From Echiichthys vipera (lineage: Eukaryota; Chordata; Actinopteri; Perciformes; Trachinidae): a stretch of DNA of 64,000 nt. The stretch covers positions 20,813,294 through 20,877,293 of the forward strand of contig OY829665.1 in NCBI GenBank assembly GCA_963691815.1. The letters run 5' to 3'. The position numbers and the translations under genes were made by a program. Shown here in pieces: positions 1-9,745 of this stretch (its first letter is position 1; the number at the start of each line of letters is the position of its first letter). Under the pieces are notes generated by a model, which ran no database searches, was not told where the DNA came from, and saw only the letters and a program-made list of their open reading frames with translations.

Positions 1-1
1 C

Positions 2-220
2 TCCTTCCACATTGCCTGCAGGGAGGGGGATCCTCTGGTCATACGACACCTGCTGCTTGTTGCTCCAGACGTCTGGAGAACGGAGAGCAAGACGCGCAGG
101 ACACCACTACACACCGCAGGTAAAGCCTACGAACGCATTTCCAGACTTCAGGCTGGCTCATCTTCCCAGAATCTCTAAGTGTGTGCTCTTCTCTTGTGGC
201 CCAATCACCAAGTGTGTGTG

Positions 221-274
<54 letters not shown>

Positions 275-3200
275 ATTACAAAATAAATATTGTTTCGTTC
301 CTGTTACATAATGGACCTTCTGCTAATTGTCAGATTATAACTAATACTCTCTCTGTTCATCACCCAGCGATGCACGGCTGTGAGGAGGTTGTTAAGATCC
401 TGCTGGAGAGGTAGGTTGAAATGTTGAATTTATCCCCCAAAAACAAATTTCCATGTGATTTTTTTTTTTGGTGTATGTATCCCAAGACCCTTTTTCTTCG
501 AATTTAGATGAAGATAATTGTGACCCAATGCCAGTGCCATTAAAAGTGCTGTACTTGAAATAGAAAAAAAGTGGACTGGAATTGGCTCCACGCAACTCTC
601 ACTAACCTTTCCTCAGCTCATAAAATCCTGAGCGCTTTGTCACGGCCCTTTGTGTCTGATACAGACGCCCAAGGCACTAACATGCACGTGCAACCAGACA
701 GAGAACACTTTGACTAGGATTACACACACAGAGGGAGAGTGACTCCATTCACTACTGTACATCTACTGTATATATGGCAGAGGGGTGACGGGGGGCAAAA
801 CTCAAAGACGCAACAATGCCTCCGGTAAAGTTGGGTGTGAAATGCTACCTCAGAAGCAGTTTGGTTGCATACTTCTGTTGGTTTACAAAGCACTAAATGG
901 TTCATACATTTCAGATCGTCTGCTCAGCTACGAATCATCCAGACCTCCCAGATCCACTGGGGCAGGTCTGCTCTGTCTCCTCAGAGTCAGGACTAAACAT
1001 GGGACAGGTCTGCTCTGTGTCCCCAGAGTTAGGACTAAACATGGGACAGGTCTGCTCCGTGTCCCCAGAGTCAGGACTAAACATGGGACAGGTCTGCTCT
1101 GTGTCCCCAGAGTCAGGACTAAACATGGGACAGGTCTGCTCTGTGTCCCCAGAGTCAGGACTAAACATGGGACAGGTCTGCTCCGTGTCCCCAGAGTCAG
1201 GACTAAACATGGGACAGGTCTGCTCTGTGTCCCCAGAGTCAGGACTAAACATGGGACAGGTCTGCTCTGTGTCCCCAGAGTCAGGACTAAACATGGGACA
1301 GGTCTGCTCTGTGTCCCCAGAGTCAGGACTAAACATGGGACAGGTCTGCTCCGTGTCCCCAGAGTCAGGACTAAACATGGGACAGGTCTGCTCTATGTCC
1401 CCAGAGTCAGGACTAAACATGGGACAGGTCTGCTCTGTGTCCCCAGAGTCAGGACTAAACATGGGACAGGTCTGCTCTGTGTCCCCAGAGTCAGGACTAA
1501 ACATGGGACAGGTCTACTCTTTGTCCCCAGAGTCAGGACTAAACATGGGACAGGTCTGCTCTGTGTCCCCAGAGTCAGGACTAAACATGGGACAGGTCTG
1601 CTCCGTGTCCCTAGAGTCAAGACTAAACATGGGACAGGTCTGCTCTGTGTCCCCAGAGTCAGGACTAAACATGGGACAGGTCTGCTCTGTGTCCCAAAAG
1701 TCAGGACTAAACATGGGACAGGTCTGCTCTGTATCCCCAGAGTCAGGACTAAACATGGGACAGGTCTGCTCTGTGTCCCCAGAGTCAGGACTAAACATGG
1801 GACAGGTCTGCTCTGTGTCCCCAGAGTCAGGACTAAACATGGGACAGGTCTGCTCTGTGTCCCCAGAGTCAGGACTAAACATGGGACAGGTCTGCTCTGT
1901 GTCCCCAGAGTCAGGACTAAACATGGGACAGGTCTGCTTTGTGTCCCCAGAATCAGGACTAAACATGGGACAGGTCTGCTCTGTGTCCCAAAAGTCAGGA
2001 CTAAACATGGGACAGGTCTGCTCTGTATCCCCAGAGTCAGGACTAAACATGGGACAGGTCTGCTCTGTGTCCCCAGAGTCAGGACTAAACATGGGACAGG
2101 TCTGCTCTGTGTCCCCAGAGTCAGGACTAAACATGGGACAGATCTGCTCTGTGTCCCCAGAGTCAGGACTAAACATGGGACAGGTCTGCTCTGTGTCCCC
2201 AGAGTCAGGACTAAACATGGGACAGGTCTGCTCTGTGTCCCCAGAGTCAGGACTAAACATGGGACAGGTCTGCTCTGTGTCCCAAAAGTCAGGACTAAAC
2301 ATGGGACAGGTCTGCTCTGTATCCCCAGAGTCAGGACTAAACATGGGACAGGTCTGCTCTGTGTCCCCAGAGTCAGGACTAAACATGGGACAGGTCGGCT
2401 CTGTGTCCCCAGAGTCAGGACTAGACATGGGACAGGTCTGCTCTGTGTCCCCAGAGTCAGGACTAAACATGGGACAGGTCTGCTCTGTGTCCCCAGAGTC
2501 AGGACTAAACATGGGACAGGTCTGCTCTGTGTCCCCAGAGTCAGGACTAAACATGGGACAGATCTGCTCTGTGTCCCCAGAGTCAGGACTAAACATGGGA
2601 CAGGTCTGCTCCGTGTCCCCAGAGTCAGGACTAAACATGGGACAGGTCTGCTCTGTGTCCCCAGAGTTATTTTGAATTATACAAGACTTTGAATTACCTT
2701 GTTGTTGAATTGTGCTGTACAAATAAACTGGCCTTACAAATTAGAGCGACAATAATGACTAAAAGCATAATTCTAGTCTGTCAACTGTGATTGAGTATCA
2801 GGGCCACTGTTATAGATATAGTAATCTGAGATTATGAGAATTAAATCACATTATATTTAAAAAAAAAAAGATTGTAATAGTCATGATAGAAAAGGTTGTT
2901 TCAATTTATATTATCTTTTTTAATTTTAAATTGTCACCTGTGTTTTCCTTTACATGAATAAAGACATTCCACCATACACTGGTGCACTGCCAGGGTGGGT
3001 TCGGCAGACGATGGCAGGCTTTATGTTGATGTGGCACACTGATTAATCAGAACACTTACAAATGGCTTACAAAAGTACAAGGTCCACTTACTTAAATGTT
3101 TTTGAGCCTTCAGACAAAGTTTAAAAATGAAAACGTACTAGATTAGATTAATTTTGTTCAAAATGTACAGTAACTATAGTAGTAAGTATATAATAGTATA

Positions 3201-5900
3201 GTACCTTATGTTTGATAATAAGGTCAATAATCAGCTTTAAAGGTGTTAATCTGCATCATATACATATGGTGACTGATGCTTACAGTCCTGTTTGTAGACT
3301 GATGAAACAACCACTGCAGCTGTCCACACTTTTAATTGTAGGTGAGACTTAGAGAGCTTCGCGATGATCTGGTGCTCACAGGTAACCTTGTCTGACTGAC
3401 CCTCACCTTCACCGCTCTTCTTCCAGCTGCGGCTACACCTCGGACATCACTGACAGCTGTGGAGTCACTCCTTTCATGGATGCCGTCAGGAGCGGACACA
3501 TTTCTTTGGCCAGGCTGCTTTTAGAGGAGCACCAGGTAGAACGAGCATTTCACTTCACTAGAGCTTCAGCCTGTAGATGTTGACATGGTGTCGTTTTACA
3601 CGACCTGACTTGTGTGTGTGTGTGTGCTGCAGGCTTCTCCAACAGCAGCTGACGTACTCGGGGCTCAGCCGGTGCACCAGGTCGCTGTCACCGGCCAGGA
3701 GGAGGCGCTGCGGTTCCTGGTGCGGGAGCTCAAAGTAGACGTGAATCAGAGGGTGGCTGACAGCCAGCTCACTGCCCTACATTACGCTGCAAAGGTGAGA
3801 TCAGTGACTTTCAACCAGAGCACTTGTGTCTTAGAGCGCTTCTATATATATATAAATTTTTACACTACAACTGACAGCAAATTTGAACACCAACAGACTA
3901 TGTGTTGAGGCAGCAACTGAAACTACCCAGTGAACTACACAGAACTACTGTATTTATTAATACTAATAAATCATAATGCAGGACAGTGAGAGTACAGCCA
4001 TTTCATATGAGCGTGGATCTACTGATGTGCATTCACCCTCTGGAGGTCTATTTGAGACAGCTGTCACTCTGTTCCTGTTACCAGAGTCTTCAGCCTGCAG
4101 CACACTTCACACACTCCACTGATGAACTGAGAATTCTTCAGAGTGGCAATCGTACTATTATTATTATTATTATTATTAGTAGTAGTAGTAGTTTATTTCA
4201 AAGGGGACAGTGCAATTTCATAGAACACATGATTACACATGGTTAAAAAAGCCAGGATTAGCCAGAAGGCTAGTTTTCGGGCGCACTCACACTGTCCTTC
4301 CGTACCGTGCCCCGTGCTTTAGGGTACTTGTCCCCCCTCCCTCTCCCCCTGCGCCCCAGGCCCGTTTGTACTCACACTGCCAGGGCCGGCCAATGCTTCT
4401 TGCTGCCTATACGTCATCACGCCGTAACATGTCACACACATTGATTGACGTCATGGCGATGCGTGGCTTTGTTTACAAATCTTTCCATAGACCTCAGAGT
4501 TTTTGTGCGTCTTGTCGACTGTTTTTGAATATTTTCATCGACCAAATCTGCAGTAAACACTCCACCTCCACATCACACCAACGTGAACCTTTCCCCGCCA
4601 TTGTTTTAAATGTCCGCGCATGGTCCCTCCTTCTTTTTTCTATGTCAGAACAGGCGCACATGAAATGATGTCAGAGCCGCCGTAGGCCTCGTGCTCGTGC
4701 TCGTACACGTGCGCACGCTCGTGCTCGTACATGTGCAAACATGCTTTACTAAAGCCCACCTCTCTCAGACAGGCTGTGGATGGCCAGCTGGCCGCAGCTA
4801 GGCGCAGAGCGGTTGCACTCACACTGGTGGGGAAGGACAGTGTGAGTGCGCCCTTCATCTGTAGTCCTTTGAACATGATGTGAAAAAGCAATAAAGATCA
4901 CAATTTAAAAAAGAAGAGAAGAAAAGAGAAAAAAGCACACAACACATGTTCAATATAATACAGAATACATATGCAAACACTTACTATACAACTAAGAAAA
5001 AATACAACATCACAACATAACATTTTATCATAACATCATAACATCACAACACACTCATCTTTGAGTGTTGGCAGCTGTAAGTGTTGATAAGCCACATTTT
5101 GTTTTCACAGTTTTTTTGTGAAGGCCTTGTATGTTGTGAGCAGTTTAACCTCCTCAGGTACTAGACTGTAGACTCCCGTTGCAGTTAAACATTTCAACTT
5201 CTGTTTTTCAGGAGGGCCACACATCCACTATAAAAACACTGCTAGAGTTGGGGGCAGATCTTTATGTTCGGGACAAAAAGCGAAGAACTGGTAAGCAGTG
5301 TATCACACTCCATTTCTGTGTGTGTCTTGCAATTCGGCTGAAATGGTGAGCTTGTGAAACATTTTTGTTTTTAACAAACTTAAAGCCTTTGAAAATGTGG
5401 TTTCAAGTCTTATCTATGTAACATTAATATTCATGGCTAATTAAACAGCTTTAAAACTTTAAGTTTAGAAAAGCACGATTAAAGGTCCCACATTATAAAA
5501 AGTGATATTTCCATATATCCCAAATAAATACAGGCTAAACGATGCACTGCGTTATTTATGTGTGGACCAGGTAAAGAATATCCTACAGTAGTGACAGCAA
5601 ATGAGGAACTGCATCAAATATTGTTAGAAAAACGAAACCTGTGGCTTTCTGGAAGGTGGAAATCAATCTGAAAACTTGAGGCATGCTTTGTCTAAAACAT
5701 GCAAAAATAGTCTGTCGTGTTCTCTTCTCTTCCCAGCCCTTCACATGGCCTGCATCGGGCAGCATGCAGAGGCTGCCAGGACGCTCCTGCAGCTTGGACT
5801 CAAAGATTCAGAGGACGCATGTGGCACAAGGGCGCGACAGTATGCCAGGAAACCAGACCTAGTGCGAGTGTTGGAATGTGGCTCACCAGACCCATCATAA
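2..5900 (+). CDS. ankrd16: Ankyrin repeat domain protein 16, 3' part (5' exons outside window)
   Basis: Six exons can be joined in one frame: 2-119 (continuing from upstream), 368-410, 3427-3535, 3633-3794, 5212-5290 and 5737-5900, ending in TAA. All introns are GT-AG and the phases fit. They encode the last 224 residues of a protein that is about 361 aa in human, so roughly 137 N-terminal residues lie before the window. The protein is a run of ankyrin repeats, with TPLH/ALHYAA/ALHMAC helix starts and LLELGADLYVRD-type loops. Family knowledge: ANKRD16 binds alanyl-tRNA synthetase and helps remove misactivated serine in the cytosol or nucleus. The second intron seen (411-3426) contains a 1.7-kb minisatellite, and the intron 3795-5211 a Harbinger-like MITE. 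The C-terminus ends in GSPDPS. Identity is supported by the gdi2 and asb13 neighbours. I see no AATAAA within 350 bp of the stop. Confidence 0.92.
212..272. repeat. (GT)n microsatellite
   Basis: About 60 bp of GT dinucleotides with one TTT interruption, in an ankrd16 intron (120-367). Confidence 0.95.
959..2668. repeat. 42-bp minisatellite, about 40 units, inside an ankrd16 intron
   Basis: A head-to-tail array of a 42-bp unit, about 40.7 copies, nearly identical from copy to copy. Recurring variants are CTCC for CTCT, GATCTG for GGTCTG, and CCCAAAAG for CCCCAGAG. The CCCAAAAG variant recurs at 1696, 1990 and 2284, exactly 294 bp (7 units) apart, and each time the next unit carries GTATCC. 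This shows a 7-unit higher-order repeat made by recent segmental expansion. Because 42 is divisible by 3, several frames stay open for hundreds of codons on both strands. I treat these as by-products because the array lies between well-defined ankrd16 exons (368-410 and 3427-3535). Each unit has a CTAAAC, a pyrimidine-rich stretch and CCCCAG, resembling a 3' splice site. Confidence 0.97.
4154..4192. repeat. (ATT)n then (AGT)n microsatellite
   Basis: A trinucleotide run switching from TTA to GTA units, in the ankrd16 intron 3795-5211. Confidence 0.9.
4279..4853 (-). mobile_element. PIF/Harbinger-like MITE, copy 1 (subfamily A)
   Basis: A 575-bp element with terminal inverted repeats. The left end reads GGGCGCACTCACACTGTCC and the right end is its near-exact complement. 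It is flanked by the 3-bp direct repeat TTC (4276-4278 and 4854-4856). Internally, on the minus strand, it holds the decayed start of a Myb/SANT-like reading frame shared with the other copies, and a region rich in GTGCTCG repeats. It sits in an ankrd16 intron. The 3-bp duplication and Myb-like relic suggest PIF/Harbinger. The TTC target departs from that superfamily's usual TWA, so the assignment is inference. Confidence 0.8.
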
Positions 5901-6246
5901 ACACTAGCACAGTGACACAGAACACAGATCTGAACTGGTTCTGTTACCTTCATTTAGCTAAAGAAAAGATCCGGAAACATTTAAAGGGACTATACTTCAG
6001 AACATTAATATAGCAACAAACAGCTATTTTCCTGGTGTAATGTCCTGAGAAGAGAATGATACTCTGTGTGGGTTGTAATCTGAGCTTCTCTGTGGTTTGT
6101 TTTGATTGCCGGTCCGGCCGTGCAGGCATCTGAGTGCTGTCCCTCCCTTTGAAAGTGTTTCCCCTTCCTTTGTGTTCATGTCCCGCTGGCTGGCTGGTTG
6201 CAGCTGCATTGCACTGCATGCTGCTTGAAAAGGGGCTCCAGCGGCA
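5901..6246. other. ankrd16 3' flank, probably 3' UTR
   Basis: Directly follows the ankrd16 stop codon. No recognisable gene or repeat and no canonical polyadenylation hexamer seen. Confidence 0.4.
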
Positions 6247-6640
6247 GAGAACCATAGACTATTTATATAAAGATGGACGACACGTCTCACTTCCTCCCAC
6301 TGTACAAAGGTGAAGCCTTAATATCCTAGATACGGGCGCCAACATGTTGTAATTTTGGAGCCAGAGTCTGTGCAGTAGTGACTGGGCGGTGGAGCCACGT
6401 CATCAAAGTCCCATCCATACGCCTGCCCGACAAAGTAGACCATGGCTTTCAATCGTGATGTTTCAACCCATTTTTATAGCATCAAGTTACTAATTTAAAC
6501 AAAACCTATCAGAGAAATGAACACTCAGCGTGATTAAAAACCTCAAAATGACAAAAAGCCTCTTTGATTTTTAAGTTTGACCCATGTCCTACGTGCTAAC
6601 ATAGAGGGTCAGGGTTTATGACCTACAAGTGATGCATGGA
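6247..6640 (+). mobile_element. Common teleost interspersed repeat (partial DNA-transposon-like)
   Basis: Begins with a sequence like ACCATAGACT...ATAAAGATGGACGAC, followed by 'ggagccagagtctgtgcag' and 'gcctgcccgacaaagtag'. I recognise these phrases from an abundant fish repeat whose two ends are inverted copies of the 'atagactgtatataaagatgg' phrase. The matching right end is missing here, so the copy is partial or decayed. Superfamily not determined. Confidence 0.55.
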
Positions 6641-7149
6641 TTGCGGTTATGTCCATGGGTACCTCAGTCGATCGGCTGGTGAAAAAATAACACTCTGATT
6701 AACAGCGGTTCAAATAAGACATCATTAAGGAAAATATGAATTGCATTCTATACACAGTAAGTAGTAGAGCTGCTGTTTACTGCTGCAATGTTGTTTACGG
6801 CTTCCTCTATCAAGTTTACGACTACAGATTTGAGTTTTGCTGTTTAAAGGGAGAGGTTTTTTATGCAGAGCAGACCTTCACTGTTGGAGATGAACAGCAA
6901 AGGTTCACATGAACAAGTGAACAGCGTTTGGCTCCTTTCTGTGCTGGTGCTCGGAGTGCACTACTGAATATACAGTCCACGCTACAGATGCTGAACACAA
7001 ATCAAACTCTGGTGAGATCTGTGTGGAGGAAATTGTGTTTAGTATTCCAATTACAGCACCTTTTAAGGTGATTAAAGTCAATCAGCTTAGGTTGTGAAGA
7101 TAACAACAAATCTCTACTTGTCCTGTGTAGTGTACTCTCGAATGACAGC
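6641..7149. other. Intergenic stretch, nothing recognised
   Basis: No coding exon, RNA gene or clear repeat recognised between the repeat ending near 6640 and the LINE fragment. Confidence 0.4.
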
Positions 7150-8678
7150 ATCACCCCAGGGAGCCGAACCACTTCAGGCCAGTAGCCCTCACCTCCCACC
7201 TGATGAAGACCATGGAGAGGATCGTACTCTCCCACCTGCGTCACCTTGTGGACAGTGAGATGGACCCCCTGCAGTTCGCATACCGGCCTGGCATCGGTGT
7301 GGATGACGCTGTCATCTACCTGCTGCACAGGTCCCTGACACATCTGGAGAGTGCCGGAAGCTCTGTGAGAGTCATGTTCTTCAACTTCTCCAGTGCTTTC
7401 AACACAATCCAGCCAGCGCTGCTCAGGGGGAAGCTGGAAGGGGCGGGAGTCGACCGTCACCTGGCTGCATGGACCATCGACTACCTCACCAACAGACCGC
7501 AGTACGTGAGGCTTCGAGACTGTGTGTCTGATGTGGTAGTCTGCAGCACAGGGGCCCCGCAGGGTACGGTGCTCGCTCCCTTCCTTTTCACACTGTACAC
7601 CTCAGACTTCAGCCACAACACCAACAGCTGCCACCTCCAGAAGTTCTCCGACGACACAGCCATCGTTGGTCGGGTGTCCGAGGGGGACGACCTGGAGTAT
7701 CGAGACGTCATCGCCAACTTCGTCGCCTGGTGTGAGGCAAACCATCTGCTCATCAACGCCAGCAAGACGAAGGAGGTGGTGATAGACTTCAGCAGGAAGG
7801 CTCCCACAACAGCACCGGTGAACATCCAGGGTTTGGACATTGAGAAGGTGGAGCAGTACAAATACCTGGGTGTTCACCTCAATAATAAACTGGACTGGTC
7901 CCACAACACCGACGCCCTGTACAAGAAGGGCCAGAGTCGCCTCCATCTACTGAGGCGACTGAGGTCTTTTGGAGTGTGCAGGGCACTTCTGAGGACCTTC
8001 TATGACTCTGTGGTAGCGTCTGTTATTTTTTATGCGGTGGTCTGCTGGGGCTGTGGAAGCTCAGAGAGGGACAGGAAGAGACTAAACAGACTGATCAGAA
8101 GAGCTGGCTCAGTCCTAGACTGTTCCCTGGATTCCATTGAGGAGGTGGGTGAGAGGAGGATGTTATCCAAACTAACATCGATCATGGACAACACCTCTCA
8201 CCCCCTCCATGACACTGTGGGAGCCTTAAGCAGCTCCTTCAGCCACAGACTGCTGCATCCGAGATGCAAAAAAGAACGCTTCCGCAGGTCGTTCATCCCG
8301 ACCGCAGTCAGACTGCACAATAATAATTTGTAATGATTGTTATGTTTATTTTGTCAATTCACCCATGTGCAATTACACTTCCACATCATCACAAGTCACT
8401 TTTGTAATGCATATTTGTAACATCTGTACTTAGTATTTCCATCCACTGTAGTTTTTCCACTTCATATTTATGACACATAGTGTAAATTGTTGTATATTGT
8501 ATATAGTATATTTTCTATTCTTATTTTTTATTTTTATCTTCTATTTTATTTTTAATTATCTTTGTTTACCTTATGTAAACTAAGGGTCTGTGTTGTCTGC
8601 GTCTGTGTTGTAAGCTTCTGCTCACGTGAATTTCCCCGCTGTGGGATCAATAAAGTCTATTCTATTCTATTCTATTCT
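7150..8678 (+). mobile_element. 5'-truncated CR1/Rex1-like LINE with reverse transcriptase domain
   Basis: An open frame runs from about 7155 to 8333. It starts mid-domain at a FRPVALTSHLMKTMER motif and covers the RT fingers, palm and thumb. Visible motifs are GAPQGTVLAPFLF (motif B) and FSDDTAIVG (motif C with both Asp). Motif A reads FFNFSSAFNTI, where the catalytic Asp is replaced by Asn, so the encoded enzyme should be inactive. The C-terminus ends in the usual 'FRRSFIPTAVRLHN' tail. A 3' UTR of about 300 bp ends in GGGATCAATAAAGT followed by (CTATT)n. The endonuclease domain and RT start are missing, as in 5'-truncated LINE copies. The long intact frame suggests a fairly young insertion. 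The clade is assigned from motif style only. Confidence 0.9.
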
Positions 8679-9600
8679 TCTTGCTTACCTAAGTCACGTG
8701 ACTTTCTTTAAAGTCCTGCTTTATTCTCTTATGTGTACATCAGACGTGTTGTTGTGCTAGTGACATGACATTTTGAATGTGTCTCCAAAAATGACTTGCC
8801 AGGACCATTATGTGCCAAGCGGCCAGCCACTGCTGCACGGGGTAGTGTCTCTTGTTTAGAGATGCTGTGCACTGAGGTCTAGACATGATTGGACATGCTA
8901 AAGACATGCTCACCTGCTCATCATCTCAAATCTCTAGCTTGCTAGTACAGTAGCTGTGACATCAGACTCAAAACAAAACCTAGTATTAACCACCTGCGGT
9001 AATTCCAGTCTTTTTTGGCTGGCTGGTGTATTACTCTCTGTGAAAGTACTGTTTGGAAAAATGGGTGTGTCCATGTAAATGTGTATGAAATCAATGTATT
9101 GAATGTAGTCTTAAGCTCCTGAATGGTGTAATATTATATTTAGAGTTCTTCAAATGCCCTGTTGGCTGAATGAGGACTGACTTGGATGAGTAATGCAGAG
9201 GCTGCCTTCATGAACGTCACTGGGTTTACTAAACAGGTGTGTCAACAATGAATCGAGTCCACTGTGGCATGTATTGGACTGAGACTACATTGCATTATAG
9301 TACACCATTGCACTGGATTCATTTGTGGATTCCTCATATGAGATGATAATAAGTTCCTATCAACATATAATTGAATGCGTGACCATTTATTTAACATGCA
9401 GGGTGGGAGTAAACACAGAATATAAGGGTTATGGTATTATACTAGTAGGCTACCTGTGGATGCACAACCTGATCCATAAGAAATGCACAGCCCATTCAAC
9501 CTAGTAAGAGGGTAATGGTGACAACTTAAGATAAAGTGTGGTTTATTGTAACATTAACACGTATTTCCCCTAAGGTACCTAGTTTTCCAGCAGACGCTTT
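8679..9600. other. Intergenic region upstream of gdi2
   Basis: No gene recognised. It contains a perfect GTCACGTGAC palindrome at 8693-8702, immediately after the LINE tail and about 1.04 kb upstream of the gdi2 start codon. Confidence 0.4.
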
Positions 9601-9628
9601 TAAACCTCAAGTGATTGACAGCTGAGAA

Positions 9629-9640
9629 GCCCCGCCCCTG
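9629..9640 (+). promoter_or_regulatory. GC box (Sp1/KLF-type) in the gdi2 promoter
   Basis: CCCCGCCCC about 110 bp before the gdi2 start codon, in a locally GC-rich stretch typical of a TATA-less housekeeping promoter. Transcription start not determined. Confidence 0.5.
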
Positions 9641-9745
9641 GAGGCGCCTGACGCTGAACCGCAGCCCCTTCTCACTTCCAGTCCCGCAGATCTCCATTTT
9701 CTTCTTTCCCGTTATTCCGGAGAAGAGGAGTAAAGAGTTGAAAAA

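Noticed and set aside
959..2668. CRISPR-like array
   Set aside because: Units are head-to-tail with no unique spacers, and the DNA is vertebrate.
785..2692. Very long repetitive open frame as a protein gene
   Set aside because: It is produced by a 42-bp tandem repeat lying between canonical ankrd16 exons; the sequence has no domain other than the repeat.
3795..3908. Continuation of ankrd16 exon past 3794
   Set aside because: The open frame runs on by chance. A GTGAGA donor at 3795 and the next in-phase exon at 5212 restore the ankyrin sequence.
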